This document shows, one piece after another, positions 54,223-62,282 of a stretch of 64,000 nt of DNA. The DNA comes from Gaetbulibacter sp. S0825 (lineage in GTDB: Bacteria; Bacteroidota; Bacteroidia; Flavobacteriales; Flavobacteriaceae). The DNA is taken from contig NZ_JAATJT010000001.1 of NCBI RefSeq assembly GCF_011777505.1, forward strand, positions 1,426,001 through 1,490,000, read 5' to 3'. A program made the position numbers and the translations under genes. Below the pieces are notes generated by a model. It worked only from the letters and a program-made list of their open reading frames with translations. It did not search any database and was not told the DNA's origin. The stretch's first letter is position 1, and each line of letters starts with the position of its first letter.

Positions 54223-54633
54223 ATGGGAAGAATACTAGCATTAGATTTTGGACAAAAGCGCACTGGAGTTGCCATTACAGATGAATTACAAATTATTGCA
54301 TCAGGACTTACAACAGTTGCTACATCAGAGTTAATTTCTTTTTTAAAAGAGTATATTTTAAAAGAAAACGTGGAACTTTTTTTGGTTGGAGAACCAAAGC
54401 AAATGGATTACTCTGCTTCTCAAAGTGAAGCTTTTATTGTTCCATTTCTAAAAAAACTTGAAAAGAAATTTCCAAATATTCCAATAAAAAGAGTAGATGA
54501 ACGCTTTACTTCAAAAATGGCTTTTCAAACCATGATTGATAGTGGATTGAAAAAAGGAAAACGTAAAAACAAAGCTTTGGTTGATGAAATAAGTGCAACT
54601 ATAATTTTGCAAAGCTATTTGTATTCAAAATAA
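54223..54633 (+). CDS. ruvX: Putative pre-16S rRNA nuclease (YqgF/RuvX)
   Basis: RNase H-like nuclease of about 136 residues, thought to mature the 5' end of 16S rRNA. The N-terminus GRILALDFGQKRTGVAITD carries the first catalytic Asp, LVGEPKQMDYSAS the Glu region, and RVDERFTSKMA with the C-terminal LVDEISATIIL the remaining acidic residues. The longer frame starting with TTG at 54205 overlaps the -7 box and is not used. It is the first of three closely spaced plus-strand genes, though each has its own -7 box. Confidence 0.92.
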   Translation: MGRILALDFGQKRTGVAITDELQIIASGLTTVATSELISFLKEYILKENVELFLVGEPKQMDYSASQSEAFIVPFLKKLEKKFPNIPIKRVDERFTSKMAFQTMIDSGLKKGKRKNKALVDEISATIILQSYLYSK

Positions 54634-54680
54634 AGTATTAAAGTTTTTTAAATATTATAATTGATAAATTATAAGTATTG

Positions 54681-54688
54681 TATTTTTG
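54681..54688 (+). promoter_or_regulatory. Promoter with -33 TTG and -7 TATTTTTG for def
   Basis: Exact TAnnTTTG with a TTG at 54661-54663, 17 bases upstream, matching the known Flavobacterium spacing. The def ATG follows 22 bases after the box. Confidence 0.65.
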
Positions 54689-54710
54689 CAAAACCTTATA
54701 AAAAGAGAAA

Positions 54711-55301
54711 ATGATTTTACCCATTGTTGCTTATGGCGACCCTGTATTGAGAAAAAAAGCAAAAGCAATTTCGGCTGATTATCCTAACTTAGATGCGCTT
54801 ATTGCAAATATGTATGAGACAATGTACAATGCTCTAGGTGTTGGTTTGGCAGCTCCTCAAATAGGATTACCTATTCGTGTTTTTTTAGTAGATGCCTCTC
54901 CTTTTGCCGAAGATGAGGATCTAAGTGACGATGAACGCAAACAATTAAAAGATTTTAAGCAAACCTTTATTAATGCAAAAATTTTAGAAGAAGAGGGCGA
55001 TGAATGGGCTTTTAACGAAGGTTGTTTAAGTATTCCGCATATTAGAGAAGATGTTTTTAGAAAACCTAAAGTTAAAATAGAATTTCAAGATGAAAACTTT
55101 GAAACTCATATAAAAGAATTTGATGGACTTTTAGCAAGAGTGATTCAGCATGAGTACGACCATATTGAAGGGATTTTATTTACCGACAAAATATCTACTT
55201 TAAAGAAACGATTAATAAAAGGGAAACTTTCAAATATTTCCAAGGGAAAAATAAGCATTGATTATAAAATGCGTTTCCCAGACATGAAAAAAAAGCGATA
55301 A
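54711..55301 (+). CDS. def: Peptide deformylase
   Basis: Removes the formyl group from the N-terminal Met of new proteins; metal enzyme. All three motifs are intact: GVGLAAPQIGL (about residues 43-53), NEGCLSIP with the metal Cys, and QHEYDHIEG with the two metal His and the catalytic Glu. Full length at 196 residues, with a slightly long acidic insert (AEDEDLSDDERKQLKDF) between motifs 1 and 2, as usual in Bacteroidota. It has a complete promoter and is followed by the DUF5606 gene, its usual neighbour in the phylum. Confidence 0.96.
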   Translation: MILPIVAYGDPVLRKKAKAISADYPNLDALIANMYETMYNALGVGLAAPQIGLPIRVFLVDASPFAEDEDLSDDERKQLKDFKQTFINAKILEEEGDEWAFNEGCLSIPHIREDVFRKPKVKIEFQDENFETHIKEFDGLLARVIQHEYDHIEGILFTDKISTLKKRLIKGKLSNISKGKISIDYKMRFPDMKKKR

Positions 55302-55329
55302 TAATTCAATAAATATTTAAAACGAATGA

Positions 55330-55337
55330 TATATTTG
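55330..55337 (+). promoter_or_regulatory. Bacteroidetes -7 box (TATATTTG) for DUF5606 gene
   Basis: Exact TAnnTTTG, 23 bases before the DUF5606 start codon. Confidence 0.55.
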
Positions 55338-55360
55338 TCGCCTTTAAAAAACAATACATT

Positions 55361-55777
55361 ATGGGTTTAGAAACTATTTTATCAATTGCGCAAAAACCAG
55401 GACTCTATAAACTAGTGACGCAAACAAGAGGAGGCTTTATTGCAGAATCTTTAGTGGATGGTAAAAGAATATCTGCTAACCTTAGAAGCAATGTGAGTTT
55501 ACTAAGTGAAATAGCAGTATATACCTTAACAGAAGAAGTACCATTGAGAGAGGTTTTTAAAAAGATAAAAGAAAAAGAAAATGCTGCTCAGACGAGTGTA
55601 TCACATAAAGACAGCAAAGATGCTTTAGAAGAATATTTTTTCAATGTATTACCAGATTATGATGAGGATAGAGTATACGTAAGCGATATTAAAAAAATAA
55701 TCAAGTGGTATAACTTATTGCAGAAAAATGATTTGTTAAATAATCTGGAAGAAGAAACTACAGACGAAGAAGAATAA
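55361..55777 (+). CDS. DUF5606 family protein
   Basis: Cytosolic 138-residue protein of the DUF5606 family, conserved in Bacteroidota, commonly next to def and ruvX; function unknown. The conserved start is LETILSIAQKPGLYKLV, followed by GGFIAESLVDGKR and an SH3-like first half; the second half is helical and ends in a run of Glu/Asp (EEETTDEEE). It has its own -7 box and a strong terminator 3 bases after the stop. Confidence 0.8.
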   Translation: MGLETILSIAQKPGLYKLVTQTRGGFIAESLVDGKRISANLRSNVSLLSEIAVYTLTEEVPLREVFKKIKEKENAAQTSVSHKDSKDALEEYFFNVLPDYDEDRVYVSDIKKIIKWYNLLQKNDLLNNLEEETTDEEE

Positions 55778-55780
55778 AAA

Positions 55781-55806
55781 AAGGGAAATGAAAATTTCCC
55801 TTTTTT
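55781..55806 (+). terminator. Terminator of def-DUF5606 region
   Basis: Stem AAGGGAAAT / ATTTCCCTT around GAAA, with a T run on the plus strand. The spacer from here to 56022 (about 215 bases) shows nothing further. Confidence 0.88.
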
Positions 55807-56022
55807 GTTGAAACCTTTTAACGTAAGTATTAAAAATCCCTCTAAAATATATAGCTAAAAGTTTCTTATACTATTAAGTACTTTCATACTAAATAGTTAA
55901 TAGCAGGGTAAATTTAAATTAAATTGCCTTTTATTACTAATTGATTAGTGATTTTTATTAACAATTTTTTTTATCCTCTTTAAAACTTTTTAGTCAACCT
56001 TAGAAAATCCGAAACCAAAAGT

Positions 56023-56030
56023 TACCTTTG
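56023..56030 (+). promoter_or_regulatory. Bacteroidetes -7 box (TACCTTTG) for MATE gene
   Basis: Exact TAnnTTTG, 20 bases before the GTG start of the MATE transporter. Confidence 0.55.
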
Positions 56031-56050
56031 TGCTTCTTAAAAATCACTAA

Positions 56051-57433
56051 GTGCTTTCAATTTATACCAAAGAATTTAAATACAATTTAAAGCTAGCAAC
56101 TCCTGTTATGCTTGGTATGTTGGGACACACTTTTGTGAGTTTGGTTGATAATATCATGGTTGGTCAATTAGGTTCCGCCGAACTTGCTGCAGTATCGCTT
56201 GGTAATAGTTTTATATTTATAGCTATGTCTTTGGGTATTGGTTTTTCTACAGCCATTACGCCATTAATTGCTGAAGCAGATTCTGAAAAAAACTTCAAAA
56301 AAGGTAAATCGTCTTTTAAGCATGGTCTCTTTTTATGTACTGTTTTAAGTTTAGCGCTTTTTGGGTTGATACTTTTGGCTAAACCACTTATGTATTTAAT
56401 GAAACAACCGGAAGAAGTGGTTGTTTTGGCAATGCCTTATTTAGATTTGGTGGCATTTTCACTAATTCCTTTAATTATTTTTCAAGGATTTAAGCAATTT
56501 AGTGATGGATTGTCGTTGACAAAATACCCAATGTATGCAACCATTTTAGCGAATGTTGTAAATGTAGCTTTGAATTATGTTTTGATTTTTGGAAAACTTG
56601 GATTTCCACAAATGGGAATTGTTGGTGCAGCCATTGGGACGTTGGTTTCAAGAATTATCATGCTTTTCTTTTTATGGTATTTACTTAAAAATAAGGAGAA
56701 ATCTAAAGCCTATGTCACCAATATTAAATTATTCGTACTAAACAATAGCATGATTAAAAAAATTCTTAACCTAGGATTTCCAAGTGCTATGCAAATGTTT
56801 TTTGAGGTGGCTATTTTCACAGCTGCTATTTGGCTAAGTGGACTTTTAGGTAAAAATCCTCAAGCTGCGAATCAAATTGCACTTAATTTATCTTCTATGA
56901 CTTTTATGGTTGCTATGGGATTAAGTGTGGCAGCAATGGTAAGGGTTGGTAACCAAAAAGGATTAAGAGACTTTAAGGAGCTTAGAAGAATTGCATTTTC
57001 CATTTTCTTATTAGGAATGGGATTGGCTTTTATTTTTGCAATTCTATTCTTGCTATTCCATAAAATGTTACCAACAATATATGTAGATTTAAACGATGCT
57101 TCTAATTTTATTGATAATACCGAAGTGGTCTCAATTGCCGCAAAATTATTGATAGCTTCAGCAATTTTTCAATTAAGCGATAGTGCTCAAGTGATTATTT
57201 TAGGTGCATTAAGAGGTCTTCAAGATGTAAAAATACCAACACTTATTACCTTTGTGTCTTATTGGGTTATTGGTTTTCCAATTAGTTACTTTTTGGGTAA
57301 GGAAGATACCTATGGAAGTTTTGGAATTTGGCTTGGTCTTTTGGTAGGTTTAACATCAGCTGCAATTTTATTGTATCTTAGGTTTAATTATCTAACAAAA
57401 CGTTTAATTTCGCAAGAAGAAAACAATATGTAA
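56051..57433 (+). CDS. MATE-family multidrug/organic-cation exporter
   Basis: Membrane exporter of the MatE (NorM-like) family driven by a Na+ or H+ gradient. Twelve hydrophobic segments fill the 460 residues, in two homologous halves. The N-terminal family motif LATPVMLGMLGHTFVSLVDNIMVGQLG region (about 15-41) and the second-half counterpart LGFPSAMQMFFEVAIF are visible. The start is GTG at 56051 with a -7 box 20 bases before. The stop is followed after 3 bases by a small acidic gene and then PAP2, giving a three-gene unit. Substrate unknown. Confidence 0.9.
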   Translation: MLSIYTKEFKYNLKLATPVMLGMLGHTFVSLVDNIMVGQLGSAELAAVSLGNSFIFIAMSLGIGFSTAITPLIAEADSEKNFKKGKSSFKHGLFLCTVLSLALFGLILLAKPLMYLMKQPEEVVVLAMPYLDLVAFSLIPLIIFQGFKQFSDGLSLTKYPMYATILANVVNVALNYVLIFGKLGFPQMGIVGAAIGTLVSRIIMLFFLWYLLKNKEKSKAYVTNIKLFVLNNSMIKKILNLGFPSAMQMFFEVAIFTAAIWLSGLLGKNPQAANQIALNLSSMTFMVAMGLSVAAMVRVGNQKGLRDFKELRRIAFSIFLLGMGLAFIFAILFLLFHKMLPTIYVDLNDASNFIDNTEVVSIAAKLLIASAIFQLSDSAQVIILGALRGLQDVKIPTLITFVSYWVIGFPISYFLGKEDTYGSFGIWLGLLVGLTSAAILLYLRFNYLTKRLISQEENNM

Positions 57434-57436
57434 TAT

Positions 57437-57664
57437 ATGGAACTTCCTAAATTTATTCTTGGAGATAACACAGATTTGCCAAACGCTATTTTTGTAATTC
57501 ATACCGAATTCCCGCGGTTTATAATTAATCTTGAAAATGATGACGTAGAGTGGTTGGAAGATTTTGACCAACACGATGAAAAAGAATTACTAACTGAAAT
57601 GGAAAATTTAATTGAAGAAGCGTCTCAGTTTTACGATAGGGAAGTGAGTAGATATGATGATTAA
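57437..57664 (+). CDS. Small acidic protein of unknown function
   Basis: A 75-residue cytosolic protein that I do not recognise. The start MELPKFILGDNTDLPNAIFVIH and the Trp in DVEWLEDF look structured; the second half is highly acidic (EKELLTEMENLIEEA) and probably helical. It lies 3 bases after the MATE gene and 4 bases before PAP2, a strong sign that it is translated. No function assigned. Confidence 0.7.
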   Translation: MELPKFILGDNTDLPNAIFVIHTEFPRFIINLENDDVEWLEDFDQHDEKELLTEMENLIEEASQFYDREVSRYDD

Positions 57665-57668
57665 TTAG

Positions 57669-58235
57669 ATGATTGACCAGTTATTACAATACGATACCGA
57701 ACTTTTTATATTTCTTAATAGCTTAGGCAGTTCAACCTGGGATGGACTTTGGTTAGTGATAACCAATAAACTAACATTTATTCCGCTGTATACTATTTTA
57801 CTCTATTTGATTTATAAGCGTTTAGGTTGGAAAACATTTTTGCTTTTGGTATTTGTAATAGCTGCAATGATTACGTTTACAGATCAAATAACTAATTTAT
57901 TTAAAGATGGTTTTCAGCGCCCAAGACCTTGTAGAGAAAGTGAGCTTGAAGGATTAATTAGGTATGTAGCACCAAGATGCGGTAAATATGGTTTCTTTTC
58001 TGGTCATTCATCAAACTCAATGGCAGCAGCAGTTTTTGCAGGATTATTGTTGAAACCGTATTATAAAAATCTTATTTTTATACTCTTATTCTGGAGTGCG
58101 ATTGTTGCCTACAGTAGAATCTATGTTGGTGTCCATTATCCATTAGATATTGTTTGCGGACTCGCTTTTGGAGCTATTGCTGGCTTTATTTTTTATAAAC
58201 TACAAGTTAATCTTAGAAAGCGTTTTATTTCTTAG
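57669..58235 (+). CDS. PAP2-family membrane phosphatase
   Basis: Integral membrane phosphatase of 188 residues, of the type that acts on lipid phosphates such as undecaprenyl pyrophosphate or lipid A. All three catalytic motifs are seen: KDGFQRPRP (about 78-86), FSGHSS (about 112-117) and SRIYVGVHYPLD (about 141-152). About five transmembrane helices. It is the third gene of the MATE unit and overlaps the convergent ArnT-like gene by 11 bases at the 3' end. The neighbouring lipid-linked sugar genes fit a role in recycling polyprenyl carriers, by inference. Confidence 0.9.
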   Translation: MIDQLLQYDTELFIFLNSLGSSTWDGLWLVITNKLTFIPLYTILLYLIYKRLGWKTFLLLVFVIAAMITFTDQITNLFKDGFQRPRPCRESELEGLIRYVAPRCGKYGFFSGHSSNSMAAAVFAGLLLKPYYKNLIFILLFWSAIVAYSRIYVGVHYPLDIVCGLAFGAIAGFIFYKLQVNLRKRFIS

Positions 58236-59856
58236 TAAAAATGTAAAGATGGCTTACCAATCTTTTTTTGTGGCCTCTTTCCCCATCAGCTTTTCTGTTA
58301 AGGTCAAAGACTTCTTTTTTTTCAATGTTGAAAGACTTTTGAAAGAATTCTAACTCCTCACTTTGTAATTCGTTAGATAAAATAGCAAATTTAGATTCCT
58401 TTGGAAGATTGTATGTTGAACCAGATTTTATTTGAGGAATTTTAGCACCATATTGCCAAATCATTTCTGGTGCAACCCCATTAAGTGAGTAAATTGATAG
58501 GTTTTCTTTGTCTAGTTCCAATTGTAAATTCGATATTGGGTTAAAATCTGTTTGATTCTGAATTTTAGATAAAGGCAATACTGAAATTAGGGCAGTGACC
58601 ATAAAAGCAATACTTAAATAGAAAACATTTTTTATTCGTTTCCTTTTTAAGTTTACAATCATAAGGATACCAATAGAAGCTAGAAGCACAGAAGCTAACA
58701 AAAACCACCATAATATGGTTCCAGTTAAAAATGTACCAATTGCAAACCCAATAAGCGGAAATAGAATACCAATACATGCAATCAATCCGAAATTAAAATA
58801 AACTGGAACCGTTTCTTTTTTGTCTTTTAAGTCCTTGAAATGTTTGATAAGATATTCAATATAAAAACCTGTATTAATAGCCATTGGAATTAAAACAGGC
58901 ATTAAATATCTAGACTTTTTTTCAGGAATTATTGATAAAAGAATTACTGCAAAAATGGTCCAGTAAAAGCTAAACCTGTAGGCTTTTAAATTACTTACTC
59001 TAGATTTCATATAAGGGTATAGTAAAGCAATAAACGCAGGAATTGTCCACAAGCCACTTTGTGTAAAGAAACTCCAATAGTAATAAAATGGGCGTACATT
59101 ATAACTTCCCCAATTTCCTGTCTCTTTAGAGGTTATTTCAGTAAATGTGATTGGGTCTTCCAATCGCACGTATAAATACCAACAACCACCAATAATTAAA
59201 GCTATAATTATAAACGAGAAAATAGAAAATGTCTTTGCTTTTAAATTTTTGAATTTATAACTGAATCCATACCCTAATAGAAAAGGCAGTAATAAAGCGT
59301 ACAATGAAATAGGTCCTTTGCTTAAAATGGATAAGCCAAAAAAGACACCAGCTATAATTGTATGCTTCCAATAGTTTGTCTTTTTTTCGAATAGTTGAAA
59401 CAAATGTAAAATGGCAACAAGCATAAATCCGTGGGTGAATATATCCCATGGAGCTTCAATAACTATTCCTATAACGTAAAATGAAGTAATGGTTATAAAT
59501 GCATTTATTAATGCATGTGTTTTGTTGTTTAATAGTTTTAAGCTCAATAAATAAGATGCAATTCCTGTAACCCCTACCATGAGTATTCCAGGAAGTCTTA
59601 AAGCAAAAATATTTTTTATTCCAAAAAGCAAACCAGATAAAGCAGCTAACCAACTTGGTAGTGGTGGCTTTTGGTAACGTGGTTCACCATTCATAGTGGT
59701 TAATAACCAATTACCATCATCAATCATTTCACGAGCTGTAATAAAATTACGAGCTTCCATGATGGTTACATCAATCACATCGATATTAATGCAAAGCATC
59801 AATAAAACGATTACTATAATTGAAATAATTGGATGTTGCTCAATTTTATTTAGCAT
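58225..59856 (-). CDS. ArnT-like GT39 lipid-linked glycosyltransferase
   Basis: Polytopic membrane glycosyltransferase of 543 residues, of the ArnT/PMT (GT39) type that uses polyprenyl-phosphate sugars on the periplasmic side. The first periplasmic loop has the acidic residues expected (IDVTIMEARNFITAREM), followed by WLLTTMNGEPRYQKPPLPSWL (about 52-72), the signature of the family, and about eleven hydrophobic segments. A soluble tail of 110 residues follows. Its start overlaps the upstream LAB_N-type gene by 11 bases, which in turn overlaps the GT2 gene, so the three form one operon. Acceptor unknown (lipid A, glycan or protein). Confidence 0.82.
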   Translation of the reverse strand: MLNKIEQHPIISIIVIVLLMLCINIDVIDVTIMEARNFITAREMIDDGNWLLTTMNGEPRYQKPPLPSWLAALSGLLFGIKNIFALRLPGILMVGVTGIASYLLSLKLLNNKTHALINAFITITSFYVIGIVIEAPWDIFTHGFMLVAILHLFQLFEKKTNYWKHTIIAGVFFGLSILSKGPISLYALLLPFLLGYGFSYKFKNLKAKTFSIFSFIIIALIIGGCWYLYVRLEDPITFTEITSKETGNWGSYNVRPFYYYWSFFTQSGLWTIPAFIALLYPYMKSRVSNLKAYRFSFYWTIFAVILLSIIPEKKSRYLMPVLIPMAINTGFYIEYLIKHFKDLKDKKETVPVYFNFGLIACIGILFPLIGFAIGTFLTGTILWWFLLASVLLASIGILMIVNLKRKRIKNVFYLSIAFMVTALISVLPLSKIQNQTDFNPISNLQLELDKENLSIYSLNGVAPEMIWQYGAKIPQIKSGSTYNLPKESKFAILSNELQSEELEFFQKSFNIEKKEVFDLNRKADGERGHKKRLVSHLYIFTKK

Positions 59857-60472
59857 CTTGTTTATGTAAAAGAATTAAGTTTCTAACGTAAATAATAGAG
59901 CCTAATAAATGACCTATAAACAGTACAGGGTCTTCTCGGATAATAGCATAGGTCAAAATTAATATAGAGCCTACTAAGCTTAATAGCCAAAACCCTAAAG
60001 GTAGCGAAGACGATTTTTTATATTCGGAATACAACCATTGATAGACAAAGCGCAATGTAAAAACAACTTGCGAAATAATTCCAAGCCAAAGTAACCATAA
60101 TGGAATAGCTTCATTTCTAAAAAGTACATCTCTATCAATTACATTGTTATTAAAATAATAAATGGCAATTAGTATGGGGAAACCATATAAAAACCACCGT
60201 AGTGACCAATGAAATTTTTGCCACTCGTTCTGTAATTGTAAGTTTCGTATATATATAAAATAAGTAAGGGTTTGACCAAGCATAATGGCAAAATCATCTC
60301 TTAGATATCCGTAAAGAAATAATAAAAATGACGCAATTAAACTCAAGGTCCAAAACAGAGTTGGTGTAATTACTTTTCGTTGCTTTTCCGAAGCAATCCA
60401 CTGCACTACTAATCTAGAAGAAAATAAGATTTGGGCAATAAACCCAATAGTATATATTAGCCAATCACTCAT
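59846..60472 (-). CDS. LAB_N-type membrane protein with internal duplication
   Basis: Integral membrane protein of 208 residues made of two copies of the domain found at the N-terminus of some lipid-A-disaccharide synthases (LAB_N). Copy 1 (about 10-80) has SRLVVQWIASEKQRK, PTLFWTLSLI and FIYIRNLQL; copy 2 (about 125-203) has LRFVYQWLYSEYKKS, PLGFWLLSLV and IIYVRNLIL. Each has about three helices, so it resembles a two-repeat SWEET/PQ-loop-like carrier. It shares 1 base with the GT2 gene upstream (TAATG) and 11 with the ArnT-like gene downstream. A lipid-linked sugar flippase or helper role is an inference. Confidence 0.78.
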   Translation of the reverse strand: MSDWLIYTIGFIAQILFSSRLVVQWIASEKQRKVITPTLFWTLSLIASFLLFLYGYLRDDFAIMLGQTLTYFIYIRNLQLQNEWQKFHWSLRWFLYGFPILIAIYYFNNNVIDRDVLFRNEAIPLWLLWLGIISQVVFTLRFVYQWLYSEYKKSSSLPLGFWLLSLVGSILILTYAIIREDPVLFIGHLLGSIIYVRNLILLHKQDAK

Positions 60473-61185
60473 TAACCTTTTTTGTTAACATCATAGTTAA
60501 TGTACTTTCGTTTCATCCATAAATAAGCAAAACAATCGCTTAAAGGTCCTAATAGTCTGTTCCATAAACCAAATTTTGCTTCTCCAGCAATACGCGGAAA
60601 ATGCTGCACTGGAATTTGAATTATTTTCCCATTCTGCAACAAAATCATTGCAGGTAAAAAACGATGCAAGCCTTTAAACATTGGGATGCGTTTAGCATAA
60701 GTAGTTTTAATCACTTTTAAAGGACAACCAGTGTCATCCATCCCATCATGTGTAAATGCACGCCTAATACCATTGGCAATTTTAGACGACATATTTTTCA
60801 CGAAAGAATCTTTGCGATTTGCTCTAACGCCTGTCACTAAATCGTATTCTCCAATATGTTCTAGTAGTAAATTAAAGTCTTCTGGAGCCGTTTGTAAATC
60901 GGAATCTATATAACCTACCAATTCCGTTTCTGTATAGTCAAAACCAGCTTTAATCGCAGAGCTTAAACCTCTATTCTCTTTAAAACTTATGTAGTTGAAA
61001 TTAGGATTTCTATTGCAAATGGCTTCAATAAGTTCTTGACTCTTGTCCTTAGAACCATCATTAACAAACAAAATACATGTTGCAACTGATGCTTTCTTAG
61101 AATATTCAAGTAGTTCACTTTCTACACGCTCTAGATTATCTTCTTCATTATAAACAGGAACAACGATAGTAAATTTGTAATCCAT
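60472..61185 (-). CDS. Polyprenyl-phosphate GT2 glycosyltransferase (ArnC/DPM1-like)
   Basis: Family-2 transferase of 237 residues that should load a sugar onto polyprenyl phosphate on the cytosolic face. It begins FTIVVPVYNEEDNLERVESE, has CILFVNDGSKDKS (about 37-49), YIDSDLQTAPEDF with the metal-binding DxD-like motif (about 92-104), and ITGVRANRKDS-like VTGVRANRKDS. No C-terminal membrane helices, in contrast to ArnC. It is the first gene of the operon with the LAB_N-type and ArnT-like genes: load, possibly flip, then transfer. A TACTTTTG box lies 19 bases upstream. Confidence 0.87.
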   Translation of the reverse strand: MDYKFTIVVPVYNEEDNLERVESELLEYSKKASVATCILFVNDGSKDKSQELIEAICNRNPNFNYISFKENRGLSSAIKAGFDYTETELVGYIDSDLQTAPEDFNLLLEHIGEYDLVTGVRANRKDSFVKNMSSKIANGIRRAFTHDGMDDTGCPLKVIKTTYAKRIPMFKGLHRFLPAMILLQNGKIIQIPVQHFPRIAGEAKFGLWNRLLGPLSDCFAYLWMKRKYINYDVNKKG

Positions 61186-61204
61186 TCAAATTAGTTTTCT
61201 GCTA

Positions 61205-61212
61205 CAAAAGTA
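61205..61212 (-). promoter_or_regulatory. Bacteroidetes -7 box (TACTTTTG) for GT2-LAB_N-ArnT operon
   Basis: Exact TAnnTTTG on the minus strand, 19 bases before the start of the polyprenyl-phosphate GT2 gene. Confidence 0.6.
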
Positions 61213-61337
61213 TTCTTTTTTTAAGGGATTACAACATATCGATTATGTGTAATATTACGTATAGATTCTAAAACAAATTAAAACTATCGTTATCAAAAAT
61301 TAAAAAAGGTAGTAAATTGCAGCATCAAAATGTATTA

Positions 61338-62276
61338 ATGAAAATTCTTGTTACTGGAGCAGCAGGTTTTATAGGCTCTCACACAGCCGAAAGGTTGAGT
61401 GAATTAGGACACGACGTAGTTGGTGTGGATAATTTTAACGATTATTATGACCTTGAATTGAAGCAAATGAATGCAAATTCAATCAAGGAAAAAGGCGTTG
61501 AAATAATCAATTTAGATTTAAGAGACGAAAATCTTTCTGATACTATGCCTTTAGATATAGACTATATTTTTCATTTTGCTGCGCAACCTGGAATTTCTGC
61601 AACTTCTACTTTTGAAGATTACTTTACCAACAATATTATTGCTACAAAGCATTTAATAGATTATGCACAACAGTGTGAAAATTTTAAAATGTTTGTAAAT
61701 ATTGGCACCTCTTCAATTTATGGTTTGGAAGCCACTTTTACCGAAGATGTTGCGCCAAAACCAGCATCTCATTATGGTGTTACAAAATTAGCAGCTGAAC
61801 AATTGGTACTTCAAAAGAGTAGAGAAAACATATTTAAAGCATGTTCATTAAGGTTGTACTCTGTCATTGGGCCAAGAGAAAGACCTGAAAAAATGTACAC
61901 CAAATTGATTGCTTGTGGAATTAATAATCAAGCATTTACTTTATATGAAGGTAGCGACAAACATTTGCGAAGCTTTACATATGTAGGCGATATTGTGGAT
62001 GGTGTTGTTAGTGTAATAGGTAACGAAGTCATAGTAAATGGTGAGATTATTAATTTAGGAACCGAGGTAGAACACACCACACAAGAAGGTATTGAAGCTG
62101 TAGAAAAAGTTCTTGAAAAATCCATTCAAATTGAAATTGTTAAGAAAAGGGCAGGAGACCAATCTCGCACAAAAGCTAATATTGATAAGGCTAGAAAGCT
62201 GCTAAACTATAATCCGCAAACGACATTATTGGAAAGTGTGACACATCAAGTTAATTGGTATAAAGCTAATTTTTAG
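61338..62276 (+). CDS. NAD-dependent sugar epimerase/dehydratase
   Basis: Short-chain dehydrogenase-type nucleotide-sugar epimerase of about 312 residues. The NAD-binding Gly motif is VTGAAGFIGSH near the start, followed by GVDNFNDYYD as in UDP-glucuronate 4-epimerase-like proteins. The active-site Ser is in GTSSIYG and the Tyr-x3-Lys in HYGVTKLA (about residues 145-152). The frame runs back to a TTG at 61317, but ATG at 61338 gives the standard N-terminus. It stands alone on the plus strand between two minus-strand glycosyltransferase groups. It should make a sugar donor for envelope glycans; the sugar is not defined. Confidence 0.86.
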   Translation: MKILVTGAAGFIGSHTAERLSELGHDVVGVDNFNDYYDLELKQMNANSIKEKGVEIINLDLRDENLSDTMPLDIDYIFHFAAQPGISATSTFEDYFTNNIIATKHLIDYAQQCENFKMFVNIGTSSIYGLEATFTEDVAPKPASHYGVTKLAAEQLVLQKSRENIFKACSLRLYSVIGPRERPEKMYTKLIACGINNQAFTLYEGSDKHLRSFTYVGDIVDGVVSVIGNEVIVNGEIINLGTEVEHTTQEGIEAVEKVLEKSIQIEIVKKRAGDQSRTKANIDKARKLLNYNPQTTLLESVTHQVNWYKANF

Positions 62277-62282
62277 AACGCT

